Below, in pieces: positions 1 to 9,202 of a DNA stretch of 64,000 nucleotides. This DNA is from Vibrio sp. VB16 (GTDB lineage Bacteria; Pseudomonadota; Gammaproteobacteria; Enterobacterales; Vibrionaceae): the NCBI RefSeq assembly GCF_015594925.2, contig NZ_CP087591.1, positions 434,001 to 498,000 of the forward strand. The letters are read 5' to 3'. The notes under the pieces were generated by a model. It was not told the origin of the DNA. It did no database searches and saw only the letters and a program-made list of their open reading frames with translations. The position numbers and the translations under genes were made by a program. The first letter of the stretch is position 1, and each line of letters begins with the position of its first letter.

Positions 1-672
1 TACGACACCCGCCATAGCGGCCATGGTCCCATTGAGAGTAAATGCGATGATTCTTGTCGTATCTACATTTACTCCTAGTTGGCGAGCCCCTTGCAGGTTG
101 TCACCTACCGCATAAAAATTACGACCAAGTTGAGTATGTGAAAGTACATAGGCGAAGATGGCAGTAATAAACAAGATGATCCAACCAAAATAGGAAACCC
201 CAAGAAAGTCAGATGAAGAGAGTTCTTTGATTGAATTTGGTAGCCCTTCAATCCACTTACCTCCCGTCCACAGCAACATCAGTCCCCTGAACAACCCTAA
301 CGTTCCTAGCGTTGCAACTATCGCAGGAATCTTTCCTATCGCGACGAGTACACCATTTAAGAAACCGCATAGCGCGCCCACAAAAAGCGCCATGAGCACG
401 GCTATAGGCAAAGGAAAACCTGCATTAAGTGCAGTTGCGACGGCAACAGCAGACAATCCCATGGTCGAGCCAACCGAAACATCAATATTTCTGGTAAGCA
501 GTACCATAGAGGCGCCTATCGCTAAAAGCGTGAGCACCTGCGCGCTGGAGAACACCATGGTTAATGTCTGAATTTCTAAATAACTACTATCTGCAATGCT
601 TATGGAAATGAATAAAATTAAGATAGCAATCAGTACTGTTGACTCCCGATTATTCTTAATGAATTTAAGCAT
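1..672 (-). CDS. lsrC: AI-2 ABC transporter permease LsrC (partial, C-terminus beyond window)
   Basis: Inner-membrane permease subunit of the LsrABCD importer, which takes up the quorum-sensing molecule autoinducer-2. Reading the minus strand from the ATG at 672 gives 224 codons with no stop up to the window edge, so only the C-terminus is missing. The start MLKFIKNNRES, the stretch LTRNIDVSVGS, the segment KIPAIVATLGTLGL and GDNLQGARQLGV all match what I know of E. coli LsrC, and several hydrophobic helices are visible. The ATG overlaps the end of lsrA by 8 bases, indicating translational coupling in an lsrAC operon. LsrD, LsrB and the processing enzymes would be expected further left, outside the window. 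Confidence 0.93.
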   Translation of the reverse strand, partial: MLKFIKNNRESTVLIAILILFISISIADSSYLEIQTLTMVFSSAQVLTLLAIGASMVLLTRNIDVSVGSTMGLSAVAVATALNAGFPLPIAVLMALFVGALCGFLNGVLVAIGKIPAIVATLGTLGLFRGLMLLWTGGKWIEGLPNSIKELSSSDFLGVSYFGWIILFITAIFAYVLSHTQLGRNFYAVGDNLQGARQLGVNVDTTRIIAFTLNGTMAAMAGVV

Positions 673-2203
673 GATGGTTTTCCTCTACCGCGCTAAACGC
701 TATCTTCATAATGTTGTCGACCGTAATCTGGTCACCATTTAGCCGTCCGCTTTGTTCCCCCTGATGCAAAACAAATACAGTGTCAGATAGGAGTTCAATT
801 TCATCCAAATCAGAAGAGATCACGACAACAGCAACATTTTTTGACGCTATATAACGAATAATTTCATAGATATCATAACGAGCGGAAACATCTACACCGC
901 GGGTAGGTTCGTCAATTATGAATAATTTGGGATTCGCCTCTAAGCATTTTGCTATTAGAACTTTCTGTTGGTTTCCACCCGAAAGTGTGCAGACCGCTTG
1001 ATCATCATCGGTCGTCCGGATGGACATCGCGTCAATGTAGCTGGTTAAACGGTTTTTTTCCGTGGGTGTTTGTAACCAGAAACCAAAACGGTTATGAACC
1101 ATAGCGCGGACATTCCAACTAAGTGGCGCATCCAAAAACAATCCAGAAGCCTGGCGGTCCTCTGGCAGATAAACGATGCCATTTGCTAAACGTTCTGAAA
1201 AAGAAAGAGAAGCAATATTTTTATTTGAAAAATTTACATTTCCATTATATGGTTCTCTTATTCCGCAAATTGTTTCAGCTAACTCTGTACGACCCGCACC
1301 CACAACACCCGCTAAACCGATAATTTCACCAGCCTTCACATCAAACGTGATATTTTTAAATCCTTCACCCGTAAGACTATCGACAGACAGCACCACTTCA
1401 CCACTCTCACTATTTGTGGTCAGTTCAAAATCATAACCATGTGCCCCTGCCTCTTTGGTCTTATCAATTTTGCAATGTGGTGCGATAGCATTGATGACAT
1501 CATCCGAAGTCGCATCCTTTGTAGAACAACACAGAGCAATACCGCCATCTCTCATGACCGTTACATCGTCAGAAATTTCAAATATTTCAGGAATCTTATG
1601 AGATATAAATACTAGCCCTACGCCAGATTCCTTTAGATCACGCATTTGAGAGAACAGGTGTTGCGTTTCCTTTGGTGTTAACGATGCAGTAGGCTCATCT
1701 AAGATCAATATTTTTGAATCTCTAATCAAGCCACGCATAATTTCGACGATCTGTTGATCAGCAACTTCAAGCGTGTTTGCTTCAGCATCTAGGTCAAGTA
1801 TGCAGTTGAGTGCCTTAAGCGTTTTTTCTAGCTTAGTTTGCATTTCAGAGGTTTTTGGTAACTGAAACAGGATGTTTTCTCTAACCGACAGATTTGGAAA
1901 TAGCAGAGGTTCTTGAGGAACAAGATAAATACCCATTTTATGTGCTGTTTTTGGGGAAAACTGGTCTACTTTGTCCCCACAAATAATAATCTCGCCGCTA
2001 TCCGGTTGAAGCAACCCAGCAATGATTTTCATTAACGTTGACTTCCCCGCGCCATTACCACCAAGCAAGGCATGAATTTGTCCTTCTTTAAGCGAAAAAT
2101 TGATGTCTTTTAGAACCTCAATTCCAGAGAATTGCTTTGAAACACCACTCACACGAACCAGCTCTTTTAACGAACCCGTTGCGGTACGGTCAAAAACATC
2201 CAT
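665..2203 (-). CDS. lsrA: AI-2 ABC transporter ATP-binding protein LsrA
   Basis: Double-NBD ATPase that powers AI-2 import through LsrC/LsrD. The first NBD has Walker A GGNGAGKST near residue 48 and Walker B ILILDEPTAS. The second has the degenerate GVVGAGRTE loop, a full LSGGNQQK signature and FIIDEPTRGVD. This is the usual pattern of RbsA-type sugar ATPases. An in-frame ATG lies upstream at 2218, but I chose 2203 because GGAGG sits 5 bases before it and the upstream ATG has no ribosome site. The resulting 512 residues fit E. coli LsrA. It is divergent from lsrR and followed, with overlap, by lsrC. Confidence 0.95.
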   Translation of the reverse strand: MDVFDRTATGSLKELVRVSGVSKQFSGIEVLKDINFSLKEGQIHALLGGNGAGKSTLMKIIAGLLQPDSGEIIICGDKVDQFSPKTAHKMGIYLVPQEPLLFPNLSVRENILFQLPKTSEMQTKLEKTLKALNCILDLDAEANTLEVADQQIVEIMRGLIRDSKILILDEPTASLTPKETQHLFSQMRDLKESGVGLVFISHKIPEIFEISDDVTVMRDGGIALCCSTKDATSDDVINAIAPHCKIDKTKEAGAHGYDFELTTNSESGEVVLSVDSLTGEGFKNITFDVKAGEIIGLAGVVGAGRTELAETICGIREPYNGNVNFSNKNIASLSFSERLANGIVYLPEDRQASGLFLDAPLSWNVRAMVHNRFGFWLQTPTEKNRLTSYIDAMSIRTTDDDQAVCTLSGGNQQKVLIAKCLEANPKLFIIDEPTRGVDVSARYDIYEIIRYIASKNVAVVVISSDLDEIELLSDTVFVLHQGEQSGRLNGDQITVDNIMKIAFSAVEENHHA

Positions 2204-2535
2204 CTTGCCTCCAAACATCGCACAAATTGAACATATGTTTTATTTATACTCATTTGTTCAAAGCATAGACCTAAGGATAGGTTAAAACTTAACCACAGAT
2301 CACAAATTGTTATTACTCTTATGATTTAATTTGAAAGTAGATTTAGATCACAATTATTCTTTATTTTATGGTCAATTATAGGAATACTCCGATTGAAATC
2401 GAATTTAACAATCATTAACTTTCATATAGTAAGTAAATTATCAGTTACATTTCACACATAGTGTTTTATAATTTTTAGATCATTAACAATGAACAAATGA
2501 TAATTTATTTTTTATTATTTCAATCTGGAGAGTAC
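2204..2535. promoter_or_regulatory. lsrA/lsrR divergent control region with candidate LsrR and CRP sites
   Basis: This 332-base AT-rich gap separates the divergent lsr genes. The 10-mer CATTTGTTCA occurs at 2251-2260 and again in inverse orientation (TGAACAAATG) at 2490-2499, one near each start. At 2227-2261 a TTGAACA...TGTTCAA inverted pair has a 21-base spacer. These are plausible LsrR operators (inference). Half-sites of the form GATCACA near 2347 and TTTCACA near 2451 resemble CRP boxes, which fits the CRP control known for E. coli lsr, but neither is a full palindrome. The upstream copy also argues that lsrR starts at 2536 and not at the in-frame ATG at 2497. Confidence 0.5.
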
Positions 2536-3489
2536 ATGTTGGAGCTAATTGATATGATGAGTGAAGAAGAGCAAGTAGCAAGGATTGCTTGGTTTTACTA
2601 TAACGACAACCTGACTCAAACAGAGATAGGTAATATGCTAGGTATTCCTAGATTAAAAGTGTCGCGATTGCTCGAAAAGGGGAGAAAACAGGGGTTAATA
2701 CACGTTCGTATCCACTCTCGTTTTGAAGGGTGTCTAGACTTAGAACAGCAACTAAAATCCCACTTTAACTTAACCGATGTTCGAGTTATCCCAGATACCG
2801 ACCCAATGGATCAAGATATAAATCATAGGGTAAGTATTGGCGCGGCAAGTGTCATTGCAGACAAGGTTAGTCCCGATGACCTACTCGCTGTTGGCTTTGG
2901 TGAAACTATTATGGCTACATTAAAAAACCTTGGTAGTTTCATCCAAACAAAACAGGTCTCTGTAGTTTCATTAGCTGGTGGGGTTGGAAATTACATGAAG
3001 GGTATTTCCCACCTAGACGCGAGTTGCAAAGTAAATCTTGTTCCAGCGCCATTACGGGTGTCATCAAAAAACGTCGCAGATGTTCTGTACAAAGAATCCA
3101 GTGTCAACGATGTTCTCATGGCTTCATGCTCAGCGGATGTAGCCGTTATATCCATAGGATCTATAGCACAAGTCGAGAAAGCAACCATGTATCAAACGGG
3201 TTATATCTCCCTTGGAGAACAGAAAATGCTTCAACGCAAAGGAGCTAAAGGCGACATTCTAGGATATTTCATCGACAAAAATGGAGACGTTCTTGAAGAT
3301 GTAAACCTGCACGAAGAGTTAATTTCAATGCGACCAGAAAAATTAAGAGATATTCCATTAGTAATAGGGGTTGCTGGCGGGAAAGTGAAATCCGAGGCTA
3401 TTTTAGCTGCGTTAAAAGGCAGTTATATCAATGTCTTGGTTACTAATGAATCGACAGCGAGAGAAATTCTTAAATTGATTGTGATTTAA
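2536..3489 (+). CDS. lsrR: Transcriptional repressor LsrR (SorC/DeoR-like)
   Basis: Represses the lsr genes and releases DNA when it binds phospho-AI-2. The N-terminus carries a helix-turn-helix (DNLTQTEIGNMLGIPRLKVSRLLEKG, about residues 23-48, described here as two adjoining parts). The rest is the SorC-type sugar-binding fold with VGFGETIMATL and IGSIAQVEKATMY. An ATG at 2497 is in frame, but the start at 2536 has CTGGAG 5 bases upstream and gives 317 residues, the length of E. coli LsrR. It lies 13 bases upstream of lsrK in the same direction, so the two are probably cotranscribed, opposite to lsrAC. Confidence 0.94.
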   Translation: MLELIDMMSEEEQVARIAWFYYNDNLTQTEIGNMLGIPRLKVSRLLEKGRKQGLIHVRIHSRFEGCLDLEQQLKSHFNLTDVRVIPDTDPMDQDINHRVSIGAASVIADKVSPDDLLAVGFGETIMATLKNLGSFIQTKQVSVVSLAGGVGNYMKGISHLDASCKVNLVPAPLRVSSKNVADVLYKESSVNDVLMASCSADVAVISIGSIAQVEKATMYQTGYISLGEQKMLQRKGAKGDILGYFIDKNGDVLEDVNLHEELISMRPEKLRDIPLVIGVAGGKVKSEAILAALKGSYINVLVTNESTAREILKLIVI

Positions 3490-3502
3490 AGTTGGGGACG
3501 CT

Positions 3503-5086
3503 ATGCAAAAGAACAGGGAGGACCATCAACACTTGATGGCTATTGATGCTGGCACAGGTTCGGTTCGTGCCGTGATTTTTAACATAAAAGGGGAGCAGAT
3601 TTCAGTTGGTCAAAGGGAGTGGACTCATCAACCGGTTTCCGGTTCAGAGGGTTCGATGGACTTTGACCTAGAGAACAATTGGGAGTTGATATGTCAGTGT
3701 ACACAGCAAGCGATCTCCCAAGCTCAAATCCCTGTTGATTCAATAGTTGGCGTTTCCAGTTGTTCTATGCGAGAAGGTATCGTTGTTTATGATAAAGAAA
3801 AAAAACCAATCTGGGCTTGTGCCAATGTAGATGCGAGAGCAGGTAAACAAGTCGTTCACTTAAAATCCCTACAAGATGGTGCCTTTGAAGAAAATATATA
3901 CCACTTAACGGGGCAAACTCTAGCCCTCGGTGCTTTGGCCCGCCTTACATGGTTAAAGGACAATCGATACGATATCTATAACAATATCGATTCTATAAGC
4001 ATGATAAGTGACTGGGTAGGTTACAAACTATGCGACAAAATTGCCGTTGACCCATCCAATGCAGGTACAACAGGCATGTTAAATTTGCACTCTCGACAAT
4101 GGGATTCTAATATTTTATCGGAAGCCGGGCTTAACTCGGATATTCTACCTCCCGTTTTAGAAACCGGTAGTGTATTAGGAAAAATCACCGCCAAAGCAGC
4201 GATAGAGTCCGGTCTATGCGAAGGAACACCTTTTGTTATGGGCGGTGGTGATGTCCAATTAGGGTGCTTAGGGCTTGGTATCGTACGGCCTCACCAGACG
4301 GCTATTCTTGGTGGAACGTTCTGGCAGCAGGTAGTAAATCTCCCCGAAGCAATGACGGACCCTGACATGAATGTTCGAATCAATCCTCACGTTATCCCCG
4401 GAATGGTTCAAGCAGAGTCTATCAGTTTTTTTACTGGCCTAACGATGCGATGGTTTCGAGACGCCTTTTGTGGTGAAGAGAAGCTTGTTGCTGAGCGACT
4501 AGGGAAAGACGTGTACACCTTGCTCGAAGATATGGCAAGAAACGTTCCTTGTGGCTCTCACGGTGTCATGCCTATTTTCTCAGATGCTATGCATTTTAAA
4601 ACCTGGTATCACGCTGCGCCTTCATTCATCAACCTTTCAATCGATCCGGAAAAATGTAACAAACCAACGTTATTCCGTTCTTTGGAAGAAAATGCTTCGA
4701 TAGTTTCCTCATGCAACCTTGAACAAGTATTCGAGTTTTCCAAAGCCCACCCAGATCACATCGTATTCGCTGGTGGTGCTTCTAAAGGCACTCTATGGAG
4801 CCAAATTCTTGCGGATGTAACAGGGATGGAAGTTCGTGTTCCAGTAGTAAAAGAAGCAACAGCCCTTGGCTGCGCAATTGCAGCCGGAGTTGGCACAGGC
4901 ATCTATTCTGATTTAATTTCGGCAGGCGAAAAACTAGTAGAATGGGAAACGAGTTACTACCCTAACACAGAGAATACTGAAATCTATCAGGAACTAAAAT
5001 CTAAGTGGTTGAGTATCTACAAAGAGCAGTTGCACCTTGTAGATGATGGCCTTACTACCTCACTTTGGAAAGCAACCGGTCTATAA
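3503..5086 (+). CDS. lsrK: Autoinducer-2 kinase LsrK
   Basis: Cytoplasmic FGGY-family kinase that phosphorylates AI-2 to the form sensed by LsrR. The N-terminal phosphate loop MAIDAGTGSVRAVIF, the segment SCSMREGIVVYD, VDPSNAGTTGML, the run GGGDVQLGCLGLG, and the C-terminal FAGGASKGTLWSQ with VVKEATALGCAIAAG follow E. coli LsrK almost residue for residue. The length of 527 is close to the 530 of E. coli. A GGGG ribosome site sits just before the ATG. The downstream cupin start is placed a few bases after the lsrK stop, so the operon is lsrR-lsrK-cupin. Confidence 0.97.
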   Translation: MQKNREDHQHLMAIDAGTGSVRAVIFNIKGEQISVGQREWTHQPVSGSEGSMDFDLENNWELICQCTQQAISQAQIPVDSIVGVSSCSMREGIVVYDKEKKPIWACANVDARAGKQVVHLKSLQDGAFEENIYHLTGQTLALGALARLTWLKDNRYDIYNNIDSISMISDWVGYKLCDKIAVDPSNAGTTGMLNLHSRQWDSNILSEAGLNSDILPPVLETGSVLGKITAKAAIESGLCEGTPFVMGGGDVQLGCLGLGIVRPHQTAILGGTFWQQVVNLPEAMTDPDMNVRINPHVIPGMVQAESISFFTGLTMRWFRDAFCGEEKLVAERLGKDVYTLLEDMARNVPCGSHGVMPIFSDAMHFKTWYHAAPSFINLSIDPEKCNKPTLFRSLEENASIVSSCNLEQVFEFSKAHPDHIVFAGGASKGTLWSQILADVTGMEVRVPVVKEATALGCAIAAGVGTGIYSDLISAGEKLVEWETSYYPNTENTEIYQELKSKWLSIYKEQLHLVDDGLTTSLWKATGL

Positions 5087-5096
5087 GGAGCACATT

Positions 5097-5435
5097 ATGC
5101 ACAAGACTAATGAACGAGACCACAGTTTCCGCTTCGACGATCACGGCCCAAAATACTTGATGCGGACAGAGGAATATGACCTAGGCCTCGTTGTTCTAAA
5201 ACCGAATCAGGAGTTTAAAAAACACCACCACGCTCATGCGTCAGAGACATTTTATACCCTCTCAGGAGAGATACACCTCTATATCGATGATGATCTACAA
5301 GTTTTGGCTCAAGGAGACATACTCAGATGTGACCCAAAAGAAAATCATTATGTTGTAAATAAGGGGACGGAAGACTGGAAAGCTATATTTATTAAGTCTC
5401 CTCCAATTAACGGCGATAGTGTCTATCCGGACTGA
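5097..5435 (+). CDS. Small single-domain cupin protein in the lsr operon
   Basis: A 112-residue cupin. Motif 1 is visible as HHHAHASETFYTLSGE (histidines, Glu and Gly at cupin spacing) and motif 2 as GDILRCDPKENHYVVN. The metal-binding His/His/Glu/His set therefore looks complete, so a metal-dependent enzyme or binding protein is possible. The track of open sequence begins at 5043, inside lsrK, but AAGGAG at 5085-5090 places the start at 5097. Its position directly after lsrK suggests a role in AI-2 metabolism, perhaps isomerisation or degradation of phospho-AI-2. That is inference; I do not recognise a characterised member. Confidence 0.85.
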   Translation: MHKTNERDHSFRFDDHGPKYLMRTEEYDLGLVVLKPNQEFKKHHHAHASETFYTLSGEIHLYIDDDLQVLAQGDILRCDPKENHYVVNKGTEDWKAIFIKSPPINGDSVYPD

Positions 5436-5809
5436 TTAAATCCGATAAGTTTTGGTCAATCAAACTTTCCATTCAAAATATTTACGGGTATTGAATGGAA
5501 AGCCCTAACCATTTTCCGGGTTAATCTACCCGATAATTAAAAATCAGAGTACAGATTTATTATCAGAAAAACGGATGCGTTTGATTTCTATTGCTACCGC
5601 TATGCTTATAAGTTTTAACTAAAACACACCACACCAGCACCTCCTAATGAGACTAATATTCGGCATTGAGCATATTATAAAACTATAGCGCGCTCTAGTA
5701 GGGTAAGCTCCTCTCAATACGATTACTTTATTCGTTACTTCCACTCTTGAATCTAGGGTGGAATTTAACCTAGTGGTAATGTATAACACTAATCAAAAAT
5801 AGAGTAGTT
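5436..5809. other. Intergenic region with perfect hairpin after the lsrRK-cupin operon
   Basis: No gene is visible in these 374 bases. An 11-bp perfect inverted repeat, TTTCCATTCAA at 5466-5476 and TTGAATGGAAA at 5491-5501, lies 30 bases after the cupin stop. A second short stem (CGGGT/ACCCG) is at 5517-5532, followed by an A/T-rich stretch. Either could end the lsr transcript, but neither is followed by a clear T run, so a mRNA-stabilising hairpin is equally possible. Confidence 0.5.
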
Positions 5810-6979
5810 ATGAAGAATAAGAATGAGTTAGAACGTACCCATGATGAGATATTGGGGTTTTCAGATAGATTACACCAGTCAGGTTGTGCTCCGTATTCAG
5901 TATCTGAATATACGAAATTGTATGCCAAGAATCGTAATGTCGATATTTCAATCGACGTAACGCCAACTAAGGTCATCACTGTCTTCGAAAAACCTATTCA
6001 AAACGTAGTGATAGAAACCAAAAAACCACCTTCTGTTAACCTGCGCAATTTGGTCGCAACGTTAGAAGCATTCTCTACTAAAAAAAAGTTTAGGCCCGCA
6101 GAGAAATACTCAAACCGAATGTTGTGTATCGCCAATATAATGCTACCGCCTTGCTATTTGATGTTGGTAGGAACCACATATTTCGCTGTCGTAATCTCGG
6201 CGATTTTGGGGTTAATTGCTTGGCTTGCACAGGTTACGCTAAAGGGAGAGAAAGCACTGCTCATCGAGTTTTTAGTTGCGCTTATTGCCAGTTTCTTGGT
6301 CGGATTAATGGCGGCCCATTATCCTCAGTTGCCTACCCTTGCGTTATGTATCTCATCCATTGTGCTTTTTATCCCCGGCCTTACTGTAACCAATGCCTTA
6401 GGGAGCTTAGCGCTAAACGATTTCCGATCAGGCATTGAATTGCTCGCACAAAGCACGCTTGTGGTCATTAAAGTATTCATCGGTATTGTACTAGGTTTAA
6501 GTTTGTCCAGTCTAATCACTCACAACACAGCGGTGGTAGAATTTGCCAACGAAATCCCTCTATTTCTGCATGTAATGGCTCTTATCGGTATATCGGTTGC
6601 CATCGGTATTGTTTTTAACGCGAGCATGAAAGATATCATTATCGGTTTACCTGCCGCCGCGATTGGGATGTGGGGACCACACTGGTTTACTTCTGATTGG
6701 GTTGTGGGTACCTGGATTAGTACCATGCTGATCACGTTATATGGACTAGCTGCGGGTAAAGTACGAGAGGTACCCCCTTTGGTTTACATTATCCAAGGCA
6801 TTATTATTTTGGTTCCCGGCAGTAGAATTATTGTCGGGGCAAGTGAATCCTTTTTTGCCACTGCTATCTTGCCCATTCCAAATATTGGTATGTCAGCACT
6901 ACTGATGTTTTGCGCCATTGTTGCTGGCCAGATTATGGTCTACTCGTTTTTCAATCGGAATTTCAGCTCCATCGAATAA
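5810..6979 (+). CDS. ThrE-family (YjjP/YjjB fused) threonine/serine exporter-like membrane protein
   Basis: A 389-residue membrane protein. The first ~110 residues are soluble and resemble the ThrE N-terminal domain (start HDEILGFSDRLHQSGCAPYSV, the conserved small-residue entry with a Tyr). About ten hydrophobic helices follow. FIPGLTVTNALGSL near residue 190 and ILVPGSRIIVGA near 340 are the paired P-G motifs of the two halves of this family, which in E. coli are split into YjjP and YjjB. Members export small amino acids or organic acids such as succinate; the substrate here cannot be told. It stands alone between the lsr genes and a pseudogene. Confidence 0.82.
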   Translation: MKNKNELERTHDEILGFSDRLHQSGCAPYSVSEYTKLYAKNRNVDISIDVTPTKVITVFEKPIQNVVIETKKPPSVNLRNLVATLEAFSTKKKFRPAEKYSNRMLCIANIMLPPCYLMLVGTTYFAVVISAILGLIAWLAQVTLKGEKALLIEFLVALIASFLVGLMAAHYPQLPTLALCISSIVLFIPGLTVTNALGSLALNDFRSGIELLAQSTLVVIKVFIGIVLGLSLSSLITHNTAVVEFANEIPLFLHVMALIGISVAIGIVFNASMKDIIIGLPAAAIGMWGPHWFTSDWVVGTWISTMLITLYGLAAGKVREVPPLVYIIQGIIILVPGSRIIVGASESFFATAILPIPNIGMSALLMFCAIVAGQIMVYSFFNRNFSSIE

Positions 6980-6990
6980 CGTTATAAAAC

Positions 6991-7505
6991 TCAGTGAGCA
7001 GACATAGACAATATAATCTTCCCTCTAGAATGGCCACTCTGAATATGAGTGTGCGCTTCGATAATATGCTCTTTTCTATAAATTTCTTGTATATAGGGAA
7101 ACAATTTACCGTTATCTACCAAGCTCGCTAGATGCCGTAAGTCTCTTCCTTTTTGAGTTGTTTTGAAAAATAGTGTCTTTCACACCTACCAGCTGCGCCA
7201 AAGACAGTTTCGTAGTGATGACCAATTTCTGAAGGTTTAGATTTAGTGTAATCGTACACATAATGTGCACCTAATGACGAAATAAAGTCCACATTATCGG
7301 TGCCTGAGATATCCATACCTGTTAATCATGGTAGTGACTCTCGTGCGAGTGTTCTTCTAAATTTGCCCTCACGCAACAACGCATCTTTCAGGTTAATTAC
7401 TAGCCGCAACTTTAATGAGTAACGAATCAGAATCGAACTTTGGTTCTGGCCAATTGTCGACCCACTCTAAAACACTAATGATTACTGCGCACGATAAGTA
7501 GACAG
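6991..7505 (-). pseudogene. Decayed zinc-binding dehydrogenase / quinone oxidoreductase remnant
   Basis: Minus-strand pieces of one medium-chain dehydrogenase lie in different frames. The N-terminal piece is SVLEWVDNWPEPKFDSDSLL (about 7400-7470), then NLKDALLREGKFRRTLARES (about 7335-7400) in another frame ending at a stop. Next come GMDISGTDNVDFISSLGAH (about 7250-7320) and, in a further frame, DNGKLFPYIQEIYRKEHI with SGHSRGKIILS and a TGA at 6991. These match the order of the YhdH/quinone reductase family, but about 100 residues between GMDISG and the nucleotide-binding end are absent. Frameshifts, an in-frame stop and the deletion make it nonfunctional. Confidence 0.75.
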
Positions 7506-7546
7506 TTGTATGCAGAATGAAAAAGGTGTTCGAATAGCTATGGTCG

Positions 7547-7861
7547 CTATATGTTCTTGTTAAGTACCTTTTCGTAGCTCGCAATAATAGTGGTATTAAG
7601 AACTGACTTTACAAAGAACTGATCCTTGACCTTCAAGTAACTGCGGTCTGAAAAGAACTCATCGGCTGTCCTCTCGCTAGGGAATCTAATTGTAAACACT
7701 CTATTTATTGGCTCAGTGACTTCCGACAGTAGCACCTTAGAAACGACAAAATCGAAACCAAAACTTCCACCATACGTGACTAATATAGGTTTCATCGATT
7801 CACGGTATTGAGCATAAACTTCATTATTTGAGACCTCTAATCCAACAAGAATTTCATACAT
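7547..7861 (-). CDS. DUF1330 domain protein
   Basis: A 104-residue cytoplasmic protein of the ferredoxin-like DUF1330 family. The start MYEILVGLEVSNNEVYAQYR, the segment KPILVTYGGSFGFDF and NRVFTIRFPSERTADEFFSD are typical of this family, and the length is right. The function of the family is not established. It lies upstream of the dehydrogenase remnant and is divergent from an AraC regulator that may control it. Several ATG triplets overlap at the start (7861 and 4 and 8 bases upstream out of frame); a GAG-rich site about 12 bases upstream is compatible. Confidence 0.8.
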   Translation of the reverse strand: MYEILVGLEVSNNEVYAQYRESMKPILVTYGGSFGFDFVVSKVLLSEVTEPINRVFTIRFPSERTADEFFSDRSYLKVKDQFFVKSVLNTTIIASYEKVLNKNI

Positions 7862-8235
7862 ACATACTTTACTCTACGTTTAATTTTCAGCTCACCGTAC
7901 TGCAAAACCTCGAATCTTTGAAGTACTTAAACAACATTTTCTAGAATCTCAGTAAAAACGACTCTCAAGCTAGCAGCAAAAAATAAGTGTTTACGTTTAT
8001 ACCTTATATAATCTACCACTATACTGTTATTGGTCAGATAGGAAAACGTGTTAATTCCTATACACCATGAGCTACGATGATGGGTTAAGGGAGATAAACG
8101 ACAATAGAATCCGATAATGAAAACGTTATCACATATTTTTGTTATTGGGTCAAAAACAGCAACTTTAATCATGCAATATTTGAATGATAACCTAAGATTA
8201 AAGGTTGCTGCTATATATGAGGTTACCAGCCAAAG
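7862..8235. other. Divergent intergenic region between DUF1330 gene and AraC regulator
   Basis: This 374-base region probably holds promoters for both flanking genes. A minus-strand reading frame of 81 codons (7927-8172) has no recognisable motif, no clear ribosome site, and an odd composition rich in Cys, Ile and Tyr, so I do not call it. No clear repeat or terminator is seen. Confidence 0.4.
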
Positions 8236-9093
8236 ATGAATTATAGAGATCGCCTATACAAATTGATTGAGTACATAGACGCTAATCTAGAGGAAGATCT
8301 AACGATTGAAAAATTAAGTGAATTTGCATGTTTATCGAAGCATCATTTTCACCGTCAGTTCTCTTCTCTATTCGGTATTACGGCATTTACTTATATCAAG
8401 CAAGCAAGAATGAAACGCGCATCATATCAACTGGCATTTAAAAAGGATGAGCGAATTATAGACATTGCATTCTCTAGTGGCTATCAAAGCCCTGAGGCAT
8501 TTTCTCGCGCATTCAGTCAAACCATTGGCCAAAGCCCTTCACAGTTCAGGGATCAACCTAACTGGACTCTTTGGGATGAAAAACACAAGAAGTTAAAACA
8601 ACAGCATACTGACATCGAAGTACTACCACGCGATGTTAAAATTATCAAATTCAGTGATGTGAAGGTTGCAGCAATAGATCATTTTGGGTCTCTAAATCTA
8701 ATAGGAAATACCATCAATAAACTTTTTTCATGGTGCGCAGAGAACGGAATCTCTTTTGAAGGGGGGAATTTTTTCAATATTGTTAACGTAAGCGAACCGG
8801 ATGAATTCTATTGCGAAATCTGCATATCAATTAGTAACCGTGTAGACCACAACTCCTATGGTGTTACCGAAAAGATCATTCCTGGTGGCCGTTGTGCGCT
8901 GATAAGGCATATAGGCTCGGATGAATCGATGAGTAACACTATTTCTTATCTGTATACCCATTGGCTTCAAAATAGTGACGAGATATTGCGTGACTCTCCA
9001 TTGTTCATTAAACGAGTAAGCCTTATGCCTGATGTCCCAGAAGCGGAAATTGTGTCAGACATATACCTACCGCTAATGAATAAGTCGTATTAG
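8236..9093 (+). CDS. AraC-family regulator with GyrI-like effector domain
   Basis: A Rob/SoxS-style regulator. Residues 1-105 form the double helix-turn-helix of the AraC family: LTIEKLSEFACLSKHHFHRQ, then RIIDIAFSSGYQSPEAFSRA and the closing IGQSPSQFR. Residues ~125-285 resemble the GyrI-like small-molecule-binding fold (RDVKIIKFSDVKVAAIDHFG at its start and a GGRCALIRHIG strand). Such proteins sense drugs or hydrophobic compounds. It is divergent from the DUF1330 gene and its neighbouring dehydrogenase remnant, which are its likely targets. The domain order (DNA-binding first) is that of Rob and not of AraC itself. Confidence 0.88.
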   Translation: MNYRDRLYKLIEYIDANLEEDLTIEKLSEFACLSKHHFHRQFSSLFGITAFTYIKQARMKRASYQLAFKKDERIIDIAFSSGYQSPEAFSRAFSQTIGQSPSQFRDQPNWTLWDEKHKKLKQQHTDIEVLPRDVKIIKFSDVKVAAIDHFGSLNLIGNTINKLFSWCAENGISFEGGNFFNIVNVSEPDEFYCEICISISNRVDHNSYGVTEKIIPGGRCALIRHIGSDESMSNTISYLYTHWLQNSDEILRDSPLFIKRVSLMPDVPEAEIVSDIYLPLMNKSY

Positions 9094-9202
9094 ACCATTT
9101 TAGTATTTTTATTTAACACACCACTTTTTAAAGCTGGACGACAACCACAAATATACTTCGTCAGGATGACTTGCACGGAAAAATCGATTGGAACGATATA
9201 TA

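Noticed and set aside
7317..7400. Integron attC-like site in the pseudogene region
   Set aside because: Short inverted pieces are present, but no attC core sites; the bases translate as a dehydrogenase fragment.
7927..8172. 81-codon minus-strand frame
   Set aside because: No known motif, no ribosome site, odd composition; it lies where promoters of two divergent genes are expected.
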